From Kiritimatiellia bacterium (GTDB taxonomy: Bacteria; Verrucomicrobiota; Kiritimatiellia; CAIVKH01): a stretch of DNA of 64,000 nucleotides. Shown one piece after another: positions 18,692 to 28,014 of the stretch (positions within the stretch are counted from its first letter, which is position 1; each line of letters starts with the position of its first letter). The notes under the pieces were generated by a model. That model ran no database searches, was not told where the DNA came from, and was given only the letters and a program-made list of their open reading frames with translations. The translations under genes and the position numbers were made by a program. The DNA lies in assembly GCA_027493775.1 (NCBI GenBank), contig JAOSKE010000001.1, forward strand, positions 434,001 through 498,000, given 5' to 3'.

Positions 18692-18719
18692 GCCTTCGCT
18701 CCTGCGGAGCTACGGCTGG
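18689..18719 (+). terminator. Hairpin overlapping the tRNA-Leu CCA end
   Basis: CCAGCC (18689-18694) pairs with GGCTGG (18714-18719), and inside it GCTCC (18698-18702) pairs with GGAGC (18706-18710) around a TGC loop, with a TTC/TAC internal bulge. The outer arm begins with the tRNA's own CCA. There is no U-run, so it could be a processing signal or a dispersed repeat instead of a true terminator. Confidence 0.4.
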
Positions 18720-18774
18720 GCGGGCCAGCCTTCGGGTTCCACAATTACCGCTGGGCGGGCCAGCCTTCGGGTTC
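18715..18774 (+). repeat. 25-bp tandem direct repeat after tRNA-Leu
   Basis: A 25-bp unit beginning GCTGGGCGGGCCAGCC and ending TTCGGGTTC occurs at 18715-18739 and 18750-18774 (period 35 bp). Each unit has an internal small hairpin (CTGG/CCAG). It sits between tRNA-Leu and the restriction-modification island. Confidence 0.75.
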
Positions 18775-18806
18775 GCAATCGGGGTTTGGCGCGTGCGCTG
18801 TTTTGA

Positions 18807-19860
18807 TTAGGTTATCTCGTCTTTGTCGTTGCTAAGTTCGAGCAAGGTCATTGAGGTTTTGCGGACGCCAATTTCGTTTTCGATCAGTAGATTGACGAGT
18901 TCTTCGCCATTCATCAGACCGATCGGCGACGCGTTTGATCGCTGTGCTTCTTCTTTTGCGCCCTTGCTGAAGTCGCTCGTTGTAATAATGAGGCCTTGCT
19001 CGTGCGTTCCCAGACTTCCACGTACCTGTTGAACAACGGGGCGTTGAACATTGTTTTCCCAGCGCTTGGCTTGAACTGCAATCCTTGTACGAATCGTATC
19101 GCCGACATTTAGTGTGCCGCGCACATCTATTCCGCCGTCGTTCCCGGGAGTCGTGAGATCCAGGTCCTCAAACCCTATTGCCGCAAGGAGGCGATAGATA
19201 ACCTGTTCAAAGACGTGGGGGGCGAGCTCCTTTAGCCAGGTCAGCATTTGTTTTCGAATCTCTTTATTCGCTCGTTCAATTTGGACTGCGAACTCCTTTT
19301 GGGGGAAACGCATCAGTCCGACCATTCCTCTCCCGAGCAGCCTAAATCGTTGCGGCTGTCCACGGCGCTCTCTCCGCTTGTACTCGGTTAAAATTTGCGA
19401 GTACATCGTGGCTTCGGGCGTTTTACCCTTGGTGTTTAGCAGGCCATTTGAAACCGCAAGCCCTGTGATCTCCCGATAGTGCTTTGGACCGGCAACGTTC
19501 CGAAGAATTAGTTCCGCAGCGTCGGTGAACGACATTGGCTTCTCTAAGGGGCGATTAATTCCATAAATAGGCGGGACTTCTGAACGCAGGGTTGGAGCGG
19601 ATTGTTCATGCATTGCGTCGAGATAGCCGGAATGATTCGGAACGATATACACCCGGCTTAACCCGCTGAAACGCAGACGCTGTTCCCTTCGTTTTTATAT
19701 CCATTGCGATGCGGGCATTGATCGTCGCTTCCGGCGTCTTGCCTTTTGTCTGCCAGAGTTTCTTTGCGAGAATGTGTCGTGTAATTTCGTTTACGTGAAG
19801 AGGAGTCTTTGCCTCGTTGAGTACGAAAAGCGCAGCCTCAATCGCTGTCATAAACATCAT
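18807..19860 (-). CDS. Mrr-like restriction endonuclease with two HARE-HTH domains, frameshifted
   Basis: A putative DNA endonuclease of about 350 residues. Two HARE-HTH (HB1/ASXL) winged helices come first (about residues 3-75 and 108-185; both contain the TKGKTPEAT segment), followed by a PD-(D/E)xK Mrr-type nuclease: HVFEQVIYRLLAAIGF, GNDGGIDVRG and the catalytic QAKRW. HARE-HTH domains are proposed to sense modified DNA, which fits a modification-dependent or guided nuclease. One C is missing (plus strand) at 19652-19654; restoring it joins RVKPGVYIVPNHSG. It is the last gene of the restriction-modification cluster read from 22219 leftwards. Confidence 0.8.
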
Positions 19861-20017
19861 TCCTCTTTTTCAGATCGTCCATTATCGCCCGCTTGATCCA
19901 CGGCGAATAGTGATGTTCGTGTTTCGCCATTCTTCGCGTGGCTCCGCCAACAAAGAAAGTTGGACGCCCTGAAGCGCCTCGCAAGAAAGTATTTGTTTGA
20001 TCTTTCCCGGCTGAGTT
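19861..20017. other. Gap inside the restriction-modification cluster
   Basis: This 157-bp stretch separates the methylase stop from the Mrr-like gene. On the minus strand a 30-codon open frame (starting MAKHEHHYSPWIKRAIMD) runs into the start of the Mrr-like gene. It could be a tiny gene or a lost methylase tail. I cannot support either firmly. Confidence 0.3.
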
Positions 20018-21463
20018 TCAGTTGCACTTCCCTGCGCCATTCAGTTGTTTTAATAATGATGAAAGATCTGGATTTAATAGCCCCTTTTGAATCCGCTTTG
20101 CGTCCTCCTCGTTCCACGAGGGGATAAACGCATGCATGGCTTGATTGCCTTGCCAAACCTTCCCTGAGAAATCGCCAAGTAAGATGGGTCTGAATTGTTT
20201 TTTCCCGTAGGCCTCCCAAATGGTTTTGTATGGAGCAAATGAATAGGGGCCAACGCCGAGTAAAGCCCACCAAATGCCTTTGGAAATTGCGGCTCGAATG
20301 AGTGTGCCTTTTCGGGCCTCCAATAAGGTGCGATTTCGATTCAAATAGTCTCTGAGTTCAGCAAACTCTTCAATTTTAGACCAAGAGAGTGGCCGCCCGG
20401 TTCTGGGATCGTAAGGGAGAAGGATCCACCGATGCGGTATGAGACTGTCGTCATGCCAGATCTCCTTTGTAACGAGCGGATAGAGATACTCACTTGGCAA
20501 GTAGCTGGGTTTTTCATCGAAAATAAATACGCTATTTGCACCGCAGGTATTGACCCCTTGGCGCGGCTTCTGTGCTGGATTCAGCTTGCTGCCGATTGGT
20601 GACTTAAAATGGAGGCTATCGCCGGGATCGATAACACGCCATTGATCATCCTGTCTATTGAGTGGTACGGCGGAATGCTCAAGCCATGCACCTGAAACTT
20701 CTCGAAAATAGCGGACGGGAAAGCCTTGCCGAATATCCATTTGAATGCGTGCGCCGCAGTAAGAAGCGCTGATATTCTCAAAAACTTTTGACGTGCTGAA
20801 CTCATAGACCTCGGAGACGTGGAAAGGCCTGTGATGGGCGGTGTAATTCCGAAATCCGATGTGCGCATCGCCGCCGAAAAACAATGAAGAAGGCAGATAG
20901 AAAGAACCAACCCCCTTCTTGCGCAGAAGTCGCCCCAATACCACCTTGAGCACGAGCGCGGCGATGTCCGTCCGTGATGAACCGAGGAGAACGCGCCTTT
21001 TATCAGGGACCAGTCCCTCGGCTACGAAGAATGGTTTTAGCTCCTCTTTGTAGGGTGTAGGTAGATCTGCAAAGTTAGCCCAAGGGGGATTGCCGACAAG
21101 AATATCATACGTGTTGAGGTGAGGTTCCGTGATGATATCTTGTACAATCAGGTTTGATTCCGGAAGTTCCAAGTCAAAGTCGTCCGATGCTTTGGCTCGA
21201 AACGACTCTAGGGCCGTCGGTTGAATCTCGATGAGTGTGAGCCTGGATAGCATTTCTCTTGTGACCGTGATGCCTCTAGCTCGTGCTAGTCGAAACAGAG
21301 AAAGTGCAAAGGCTCCTTCGCCTGCGGTTGGGTCACAAATGCTAGCCCCTGCGAGCCAGGCGTCGAACGCACCCCAACGCAAAAGAAGCCATTCAGCCCA
21401 AGCGATGGGTGTGAATACTTGGCCAATGTTAACGGCGCGTGAATGTGAAGTGCGTGTACCCAT
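20018..21463 (-). CDS. Type II N6-adenine DNA methyltransferase
   Basis: A 481-residue gamma-class DNA adenine methyltransferase. The N-terminal catalytic domain starts with GQVFTPIAWAEWLLLRWG (motif X), then ICDPTAGEGAFALSLFR (motif I, SAM binding, near 42-58) and ILVGNPPWANFADLP (motif IV NPPW, near 125). The C-terminal 230 residues resemble a TaqI-type target recognition domain (NTCGANSVFIF, GIWWALLGVGPYSFAPYKTIWE). The start overlaps the 3' end of the upstream nuclease gene by 35 bp, so the two form a restriction-modification pair. The recognition sequence cannot be read. Confidence 0.88.
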   Translation of the reverse strand: MGTRTSHSRAVNIGQVFTPIAWAEWLLLRWGAFDAWLAGASICDPTAGEGAFALSLFRLARARGITVTREMLSRLTLIEIQPTALESFRAKASDDFDLELPESNLIVQDIITEPHLNTYDILVGNPPWANFADLPTPYKEELKPFFVAEGLVPDKRRVLLGSSRTDIAALVLKVVLGRLLRKKGVGSFYLPSSLFFGGDAHIGFRNYTAHHRPFHVSEVYEFSTSKVFENISASYCGARIQMDIRQGFPVRYFREVSGAWLEHSAVPLNRQDDQWRVIDPGDSLHFKSPIGSKLNPAQKPRQGVNTCGANSVFIFDEKPSYLPSEYLYPLVTKEIWHDDSLIPHRWILLPYDPRTGRPLSWSKIEEFAELRDYLNRNRTLLEARKGTLIRAAISKGIWWALLGVGPYSFAPYKTIWEAYGKKQFRPILLGDFSGKVWQGNQAMHAFIPSWNEEDAKRIQKGLLNPDLSSLLKQLNGAGKCN

Positions 21464-22219
21464 TCTTTCTAAACTCTTTTAGTGCTGCGATGCGATTCAT
21501 CGCGTCGCGACTGACCCGTTGGTAATGTTGAATCGCGAGATCAACAAACATGTCGTAAAATTCATTAATATCGCGGTCCCAGACAATTTCGCCCCAAACC
21601 TGATTTACCGTGTAGTTGAGTCGGATTTGGCCTGTACCTAAATTTTCGATTCGATAAGCATTCTGTGGTAGCATTATGAGTGGTGCTACACGAATATACT
21701 CAATGTCGCGCCTGTTGGTCTTCTCGGAAGAGCGATTGTGTCCGAATTCAGCGATCAAAAACGTGCCTTTGTCATTTGCCAGAAATTTTAATAAATTCCC
21801 GACGGCACAGATGCCCCCGTCAGAATACTTTTTGGAATCAAGGTCTTTGGTCTTAACGTCTATACCAACAAAATTGTCTTTTCGCTGAAATGCAAAGTCA
21901 AAAATTGTACGCTTGCCGGGCCGTGTGATCGCGGTATATCCGGTGTTTTACAAATATTTTGCCAGTTATTTGTAATTTTCTCTTCGATCATAGCTCCAAA
22001 TGCGCGTGAATCTTCGCGCGCCGAGATGCCTGAGCGGAGTTCTTCGAAAAGTTCACCAAGCTTGCGTTCCAATTTTTTCGACACGGCTTTTACATTCATT
22101 GCTTCACCCAGGGAATAAATTCGCCCTAGTCTGACTGCTTCCAACTCGTTGAGGGAGTGAAAAATGCTTTTTGAGACCCCTGGGATTTTCGGCTCGAAAC
22201 TATGGTGTGCTATGGCCAC
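21429..22219 (-). CDS. Putative type II restriction endonuclease, frameshifted
   Basis: About 263 residues, read after adding one C (plus strand) at 21940-21941. The corrected core is TPGYTAITRPGKRTIFDFAF followed by RKDNFVGIDVKTKDLDSKKY, which fits a PD-(D/E)xK nuclease centre (Asp in IFDF, then GIDVKTK). The C-terminal part includes LGTGQIRLNYTVNQVW and a final helix. The N-terminal start is uncertain: ATG 22219 is 27 bp from the divergent lpxL start; ATG 22099 is an alternative. Its position just upstream of and overlapping the adenine methylase is the main evidence for a cognate nuclease. Confidence 0.65.
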
Positions 22220-22245
22220 TATGCGGGGCGTTATTTATTCTGCTT

Positions 22246-23148
22246 ATGTATCGTGTGTTGAAAATCCTGACTTGGTTCCTCGCTGCGCTTCCGCTCTCGG
22301 TTGCGCGTGGGGTGGGGCGGGGGCTGGGGACGTTGGGATATCTTTTGATCCGCCGTCATCGTGTGACGAACTTGGCGGAGATGGCGCGTTGTTTTCCCAA
22401 TGAAAGTCGAGCGACGCTGAAGCGGCGGTTGCGTCGCGTGTATCAGGGGATGGCTGTTAATTACATCGAAGTCTTTCGTTGGATCGGCGGCGCCGATGCC
22501 GAGCTCGATGCACAGATACGGACGCAAGGATTGGAGCATCTCGAAGAAGCCCAGGCGCGCGGAAAAGGCGTACTGATTCTGACCGCGCACATTGGCAATT
22601 GGGATATGCTTGGACTCTGGGGCGCTCGGCGGATGAAGTTAACGATTATTTCCAAGGACTTGCGCGGGACGGGTGTGAATCGTTTTTGGATGGAGACGCG
22701 CGCACGTTGCGGACTTCAAATTGTACCCGCGCACAATTCCTATCGCGCGTGCATTTCTGTCCTGCGTAAAAAAGAGATTCTCGGATTCATCCTCGATCAA
22801 AATATGACACGGATGGAGGGAATCTTTGTGGACTTCTTCGGCAAGCCCGCTTGCACTACCGCCGGACTCGCCTTTATGGCGGCGCATTCACAGGCGCCGA
22901 TCATTCCCGCGTTTATGATCCGCGAGCCGGATGGATCGCACCGAATTGAGATTCATCCGGCAATTGAACCTCCGCCCAATCGCGACGCGGAAACCCTGTG
23001 CGCGGCGACTCAACACTATACGAGCGTGATTGAAGGTGTTATACGACAGGTTCCAGACCAGTGGATTTGGATGCACCGGCGCTGGCGCACCCAGCCGTTG
23101 CCGGTTGAACAAAATACGAACGTCGAGGTCAAAAAGCAGAAATTATGA
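22246..23148 (+). CDS. Lipid A biosynthesis lauroyl/palmitoleoyl-type acyltransferase (first copy)
   Basis: LpxL/HtrB family acyltransferase of 300 residues, expected in the inner membrane where it adds a secondary acyl chain to lipid A. An N-terminal hydrophobic segment (LKILTWFLAALPLSVA) is followed by the HX4D/E-type catalytic motif TAHIGNWDM near residue 108, the LGFILDQN segment and a C-terminal QWIWMHRRWRTQP typical of the family. The ATG 22246 is preferred to longer frames. It overlaps the next gene by 4 bp. Confidence 0.85.
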   Translation: MYRVLKILTWFLAALPLSVARGVGRGLGTLGYLLIRRHRVTNLAEMARCFPNESRATLKRRLRRVYQGMAVNYIEVFRWIGGADAELDAQIRTQGLEHLEEAQARGKGVLILTAHIGNWDMLGLWGARRMKLTIISKDLRGTGVNRFWMETRARCGLQIVPAHNSYRACISVLRKKEILGFILDQNMTRMEGIFVDFFGKPACTTAGLAFMAAHSQAPIIPAFMIREPDGSHRIEIHPAIEPPPNRDAETLCAATQHYTSVIEGVIRQVPDQWIWMHRRWRTQPLPVEQNTNVEVKKQKL

Positions 23149-23489
23149 GCACAAATTCAACAACTGCAGGACAGGGGTTGCCGGCGAACACATCGCTTCC
23201 ACTGGTCGGCACCTTGCTGACGGTCGCAGCTGGCCTGAGCTTTTTCTTCGTGTGTATGATTCTCCCATTGGTTGGCAAGGCGGGTGTGCAAACCGTTCAC
23301 GCGAGCCAGAATTTTCGCGCGTTCCTCGTCGCACTGATTGTGAGTCTCGCATTTTCTGTTGCGGCAACAGTGGCGAAGATGAAACGCAGCCGATTGGATG
23401 GCAGTCCCAAGCCCTATCTGACGATGGGGTTGTTTGTCATCAATATGGGGCTGCTGATTTCACTTTTTGCGGGCCTGTTGAAAATTTGA
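23145..23489 (+). CDS. Small integral membrane protein of unknown function
   Basis: A 114-residue protein with three predicted membrane segments (about residues 20-42, 57-77 and 91-112) and a short basic loop (KMKRSRLDG). Its start overlaps the lpxL homologue stop (ATGA), so they are co-translated. No family recognised. Confidence 0.65.
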   Translation: MSTNSTTAGQGLPANTSLPLVGTLLTVAAGLSFFFVCMILPLVGKAGVQTVHASQNFRAFLVALIVSLAFSVAATVAKMKRSRLDGSPKPYLTMGLFVINMGLLISLFAGLLKI

Positions 23490-23540
23490 GGGGCCGCGCA
23501 GTTTTTGCCGGTGGCGCCGTATTGGGTCGCGGATTTTCTT

Positions 23541-23568
23541 TTGCATTCTCGCTCTGCTTTGTTATACC
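23541..23568 (+). promoter_or_regulatory. Candidate promoter for the OmpA-like gene
   Basis: TTGCAT (23541-23546) and TATACC (23563-23568) with a 16-bp spacer lie 48 bp before the start at 23616, in the only gap upstream of this gene. Consensus match only. Confidence 0.4.
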
Positions 23569-23615
23569 CGGCCACAGATTTCATCCGATGAACGGATTTG
23601 GGAGGTATTGAAGTC

Positions 23616-24941
23616 ATGAAGCTCTTTCGATGGTTTTTAGCGGCAGCGATGGTTGCCACCCTTGCATCTGGAACCGCTTCCGCAGAGGAGCGCGACTTGT
23701 TCGATGAAGCGCCGTGGTATGTCGGCGGTGGTCTTGGATATATGCACTTCGAGGGCGATGAACAGGTCGAGCGCGGCGTGTTCCTCGGTGGCCGCCTCGG
23801 CTACGACTTCAACAAGTATTTCGGTATCGAATTCGGCTTGGATTTCGCGCCGGAGCTGAAAGACCGCACGTTCAAGAATCCCGAACGTGATCGCATTCAC
23901 GACGATATTTGGGGACTGCGCGCAACCGTGGATGGCCTGCTGCACCTTCGCAACGCGCGGAATCTGCACTGGGATCCGTACCTTTCCCTCGGCGTTGGTG
24001 GAATGTACTACGAGAAGAAACTTGAGAAGAGCAATCCTGAGCCGATGGTCAACGCGGGCGCGGGACTGTTCTATCACTTCAACGATACCTGGTCCATGCG
24101 CTTCGATTGGCGCTCCGCTGTTGTTGGCGCGGACACAGAATTCGACCAGTACTTCTTTGTCGGCTTAAACTATCGCCTCGGCGCTGCCGTCAAACCAGTC
24201 TATAGCGTCTCCGGTGGCGACATTGACAGCGATGGCGATGGCCTGTTGGATTCCGAAGAAGCCGCCATCGGCACGGATCCGTTCAACCCTGACACGGACG
24301 GCGATGGACTCTCTGACGGCGAAGAGGTGCGCATCTATAAAACGGATCCACTGAATCCCGACAGCGATTACGACGGCTTGAAAGACGGCGCGGAAGTTAA
24401 CATCTACAAAACAGATCCGCTCAACCCTGACACCGACGGTGGCGGCGTCACCGATGGCCATGAGGTGATTGAGGATGGAACCGATCCGTTGAACGCGGCG
24501 GATGACCTTCAGCTCTTCACGCTGCAAATCGAATTCGATTACGACAAGGCAAACCTCCGCTCGCAGTACCACAATGACCTCGATGTCATTATCAAGGTTC
24601 TTCAGCGTGATCCCGGCGCGACGGCCCGTATTGAAGGCCATGCGGACAAACGTCCGAAATCACAGGCGGCATATAACCAGCGCCTTTCTGAGCGCCGCGC
24701 GCGCGCGGTCTTGGACTACATCGCCAATGCTGGCGGCATTGATCGCTCCCGCTTGACGGCCATCGGCTATGGATTCAGCCGTCCGCTTGTTCCGAACGAT
24801 TCTGAAGTCAACATGCAGAAGAACCGTCGCACGGAAATCTACATCCGCCCCAGCGGCAAGGCGGAAGTGCATACCACGAGCGGCAAGTTGTTGAATCCGG
24901 AAACGGCGCAGCCTGCCTCACTCGATGATGGCGCAAACTGA
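23616..24941 (+). CDS. OmpA-family outer membrane protein with thrombospondin type 3 repeats
   Basis: A 441-residue outer membrane protein. It has a signal peptide ([19 protein letters not shown], cleaved near SAEE), an N-terminal beta-barrel of about 170 residues rich in alternating strands, and four thrombospondin type 3 (calcium-binding) repeats near residues 195-285 ([36 protein letters not shown]). The C-terminal OmpA/MotB domain binds peptidoglycan ([24 protein letters not shown]). It links the outer membrane to the cell wall. GGGAGGT precedes the ATG at 23616. Confidence 0.92.
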   Translation: MKLFRWFLAAAMVATLASGTASAEERDLFDEAPWYVGGGLGYMHFEGDEQVERGVFLGGRLGYDFNKYFGIEFGLDFAPELKDRTFKNPERDRIHDDIWGLRATVDGLLHLRNARNLHWDPYLSLGVGGMYYEKKLEKSNPEPMVNAGAGLFYHFNDTWSMRFDWRSAVVGADTEFDQYFFVGLNYRLGAAVKPVYSVSGGDIDSDGDGLLDSEEAAIGTDPFNPDTDGDGLSDGEEVRIYKTDPLNPDSDYDGLKDGAEVNIYKTDPLNPDTDGGGVTDGHEVIEDGTDPLNAADDLQLFTLQIEFDYDKANLRSQYHNDLDVIIKVLQRDPGATARIEGHADKRPKSQAAYNQRLSERRARAVLDYIANAGGIDRSRLTAIGYGFSRPLVPNDSEVNMQKNRRTEIYIRPSGKAEVHTTSGKLLNPETAQPASLDDGAN

Positions 24942-24964
24942 AATAAGAAAGCGAGTTTGTGAAG

Positions 24965-24994
24965 AAGCGCACGGGACTTCCCGTGCGCTTTTTT
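24965..24994. terminator. Bidirectional rho-independent terminator
   Basis: AAGCGCACGGGA (24965-24976) pairs with TCCCGTGCGCTT (24979-24990), followed by a T-run (24989-24994) on the plus strand and flanked by an A-rich start that gives a T-run on the minus strand. It separates the convergent OmpA-like and dtxR-type genes and supports a dtxR stop at 24997. Confidence 0.85.
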
Positions 24995-24996
24995 CG

Positions 24997-25664
24997 TTAC
25001 GGCGGGGAGACGACAAAAATTCGCGCGCCGCACCGGTGCCCAGCGTGCAGGAGTTGCCCCGGTTGTGCGAAGTTACCACCACTGCATCCGCGCTTTCCTC
25101 ACGGGACTCCACCGTCACAAGCGTGTCGGGTGTGAGTCCGTGTTTTTCTGCGAACTGCAAAAACTTTGCGTCGGTGTCAACGACCCGCGCGATTCGATAT
25201 ATCCGGCCCGTCCGACAGGATGCGAGCGACTGGGATGATTGCACGGCGATCTTGCCGTTTGCGCACGGAATGGGAGCGCCGTGCGGATCAACGCGCGGGT
25301 GACCGAGAAGGGCGTCAATCCGATCAAGGACTTTGTCGGAAATGGAGTGTTCGAGTTGTTCCGCCTCGTCGTGAACCTCAGACCAGTTGAGTCCTAGTGT
25401 CTGGCAAAGGAAAAGCTCAACGAGACGGTGCCTTCGCAAAACATGCAACGCCAGCTTCTCGCCGTGCGGTGTCAGCCGTGCGCCCGCGCGAGGCTCGTAG
25501 CGCACGAGGCCGGAATCTTCCAAGGCCTTAATCATGGTGGTTACCGTGCCGGGCACGACACCCATCACCTCTGCAAGTCGTCCCATCGGAACAAGGGTTT
25601 CCGGGTCGTTTTCCTGCTCACAATAAAGACGCTTGATATAATCTTCGACAGTGCTGCTGGGCAT
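24997..25664 (-). CDS. DtxR/MntR-family metal-dependent repressor, frameshifted at 3' end
   Basis: A regulator of about 222 residues controlling metal-ion genes. The N-terminal winged helix (MPSSTVEDYIKRLY ... VVPGTVTTMIKALEDSGLV) is followed by the dimerisation/metal-binding domain (HRLVELFLCQTLGLNWSEVHDEAEQLEH, DPHGAPIP) and a C-terminal SH3-like domain. GGGAGG lies upstream of ATG 25664. The reading frame as given runs through the terminator hairpin. Restoring one A at 25015-25019 gives AREFFVVSPP and a stop just before it. It lies just upstream of nothing else on this strand and shares its operon with the P-type ATPase (14-bp gap). Confidence 0.87.
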
Positions 25665-25678
25665 TGGAGCGCCTCCCT

Positions 25679-27952
25679 TCAGGCTGGAATCGAGTCCTCT
25701 TTGAATCGCATTACGAGCAGCCGCAGGCTGTTCACAAGGACGATTACCGTGCTGCCCTCGTGACCGATCACGCCAATTGTAAGCGGAAGCCACCCAGCGA
25801 ACGCGCCAGCGACCAATACGACGACGGAGCCGAGAGAAATGACCAGGTTTTGATAAATCACACGCCGTACGTGACGACTGACTTCGTAGGCGAGTGAAAA
25901 ACGATCCAGACGGTCTTTCGTTAGAATGATATCGGCCTCTTCCAGCGCTGCATCTGCGCCACGCATCCCCATTGCCACGCCGACGTATGCCGCCGCAAGA
26001 CTTGGCGCGTCGTTCACGCCGTCCCCAATCATTGCGGGGCGTTCGCCCGCTGCAGTCCAAGCCCGAATCTTATTCACTTTATCTTCCGGTTTTAATCCGG
26101 CCTCGACCTCAGCCACGCCTAGAGAGTGGGCGATGGCATTTGCCGCTTCCGGGCGGTCGCCGGTCAACATGGTGATTGCAAGCCCTTGATCCCGCAGGTG
26201 GGCGAGGAGTGGGCGGCTGGCTTCGCGAATTTCGTCCTGCAAAAGAAAACGTCCACGCAGGGGGCCAGCGGCGAAAAGAACTTCGGTTGTTCCAATCGGG
26301 GGTTCAGCAATTCCGTGCGCCCACTCTGACGACGCAAAAACGCTGCGTCGGCCGAGGACGGCTTCATGTCCGCCGATTTGTCCCGATAATCCGTTGCCTG
26401 TTTCAGATCGAAACTTTTCCACTTCCGGCATCGCAAGTTTCCGCACAGCGGCCTGTCGGGCGAGCGCTTGTGAAACCGGATGATTCGAGTGGGTGGCTAG
26501 CGCAGCGGCGGCGGCAAGCAAATCGAGATCACGCACGCCGGACTGCGGCTCAATTGCGATGACGCGCAAATTTCCCGTCGTGAGGGTTCCTGTTTTATCC
26601 AACGCCACGCGGCGAATCTTTGCCAGATTCTCCAGCGCGATTCCGCCGCGAAAGAGAATTCCTCGCCGTGCGCTCGCGGCAATTCCCGCCAATACGGCGG
26701 ATGGAATCGAAAGCACCAGCGCGCAGGGCGACGAAACCACAAGCAGCGTCATTGTTCGGTAAAACGCTGTTTTGCCGTCGTAGGCGAAGAACTTCCACCA
26801 TACGAAGAACATGGCAATACACATGACCAAGACAAAATAGGTGTATTTGCTGCCGAAACGATCCGTGAACCGTTGCGCGGGCGCTTTGGATTCCCGAGCG
26901 TTTTGAATCAGATTGATGACCTTCGACAGAGAGCTTTCCGCCGCCGGTTTGAGCACGCGAACATCAAGGCGTCCCCAGAGATTCATGGTCCCCGCGAGTG
27001 CGCGCTCTCCGGGTGTTTTATCCACCGGAATGGATTCTCCGGTCAGATTCGATTCATCGGCCGCCGATGTGCCGTTGATGACCTGGGCATCCACAGGAAA
27101 CATTTCGCCGGGGCGGACGGCGAGAATCTGGCCGGGCTGCAAATCTTCGACTGGGATTCTCTGTTCACTGCCGTCCTCCGCGAGAACCGTAGCTGTTGTA
27201 GGCGCGTCTTTGAACAACCCGCTGATGGCGTGCTCTGTCCGGTGTTCGGCGATTTCCTCCATCGTGTGACTAAAGGAAAAAAGGAAGAGAAGCGCCGCGC
27301 CTTCCCACCAGTGTCCGATCAGCGCCGCGCCGATCGCTACGGCGATCATCAGAAAGTGGACATCCAATACGCCCCGCCGCATCCGTTCCCACGTTTCGGG
27401 AAAGATGAACCATGCTCCGCTAATGTAGGCCGCGAGATAAAATCCGACGGCTATCGCGTGGGCGCTCGCAAAACGTTCGATGAGAAAGCCAGCTAGGCCG
27501 AGAGCGCCGCAGAGCAGCGCGGAGACGAGCGGCCACTTCCAGTGCGTGTCGTGTGGTTTGTGTTCCTTTGAAACCGGTGCCTTGGTGAGGGTCCACTGAA
27601 ACTGTTTCCATTTCCATGACTGTGGCGCGACCGTCGCGGACTCTCTTTCAATGAGGAGACCCGATCCGGGCAGCGTCACAAGCCGCACACCTTCCGGTAA
27701 CGCGTGTGAGCGACTCTGGGCGCACGTCGCGCAGCTCAATTGCCACGGCGGCTCCGCGCAGGCGGGGAGGTCCTCCGGTTTGTACTGGCCCGCGAGCTGC
27801 TCCAGGTCGGATTGCGCGGATTCGGTATTGCTCCCTGGTGCGCTTGCGAAGGAGATTCGTTTGGTGTTTGCATCAAAAAATACCGCTCTAAGCTCTTCGG
27901 TTTTTGCGAGAATCTTCGCCAACCGATGCACAATACATTTTGGCTCACTCAT
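25679..27952 (-). CDS. P1B-type heavy-metal-transporting ATPase
   Basis: A 757-residue ATP-driven metal exporter. An N-terminal cytoplasmic region of about 115 residues contains a CATC motif but is not a standard HMA domain. Then come membrane helices, the actuator motif LTGESIPVDK, the membrane metal site SSPCALVLS, the phosphorylation site DKTGTLT, the HP locus (SNHPVSQAL) and the hinge MIGDGVNDAPSLA. SPC instead of CPC resembles the HMA1-like subgroup, with broad Zn/Cu/Ca/Co specificity. It is divergent from a metal importer and next to a DtxR-type regulator, so it likely exports manganese, zinc or a related ion. Confidence 0.9.
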   Translation of the reverse strand: MSEPKCIVHRLAKILAKTEELRAVFFDANTKRISFASAPGSNTESAQSDLEQLAGQYKPEDLPACAEPPWQLSCATCAQSRSHALPEGVRLVTLPGSGLLIERESATVAPQSWKWKQFQWTLTKAPVSKEHKPHDTHWKWPLVSALLCGALGLAGFLIERFASAHAIAVGFYLAAYISGAWFIFPETWERMRRGVLDVHFLMIAVAIGAALIGHWWEGAALLFLFSFSHTMEEIAEHRTEHAISGLFKDAPTTATVLAEDGSEQRIPVEDLQPGQILAVRPGEMFPVDAQVINGTSAADESNLTGESIPVDKTPGERALAGTMNLWGRLDVRVLKPAAESSLSKVINLIQNARESKAPAQRFTDRFGSKYTYFVLVMCIAMFFVWWKFFAYDGKTAFYRTMTLLVVSSPCALVLSIPSAVLAGIAASARRGILFRGGIALENLAKIRRVALDKTGTLTTGNLRVIAIEPQSGVRDLDLLAAAAALATHSNHPVSQALARQAAVRKLAMPEVEKFRSETGNGLSGQIGGHEAVLGRRSVFASSEWAHGIAEPPIGTTEVLFAAGPLRGRFLLQDEIREASRPLLAHLRDQGLAITMLTGDRPEAANAIAHSLGVAEVEAGLKPEDKVNKIRAWTAAGERPAMIGDGVNDAPSLAAAYVGVAMGMRGADAALEEADIILTKDRLDRFSLAYEVSRHVRRVIYQNLVISLGSVVVLVAGAFAGWLPLTIGVIGHEGSTVIVLVNSLRLLVMRFKEDSIPA

Positions 27953-28014
27953 ATAATTCTTCGACCTCTCAACCCATCGCGCGTTTCGTCAAGTCTTCAC
28001 AAATTAGTTCATTT

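Noticed and set aside
19857-20273. 138-residue minus-strand frame between methylase and Mrr-like gene
   Set aside because: Mostly overlaps the methylase C terminus in another frame and lacks any family-like sequence.
18605-22245. tRNA-Leu as an attachment site with a duplicated tRNA end at the far side of the restriction-modification island
   Set aside because: I looked for a repeat of the tRNA 3' end near 22.2 kb and saw none; no integrase gene is present.
24918-24996. DtxR-type protein extending through the terminator hairpin
   Set aside because: Adding one base at 25015-25019 gives a stop just before the hairpin and a normal C terminus.
25665-26060. N-terminal 132-residue extension of the DtxR-type regulator
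   Set aside because: Lies in another frame of the P-type ATPase; a strong ribosome binding site supports the start at 25664.
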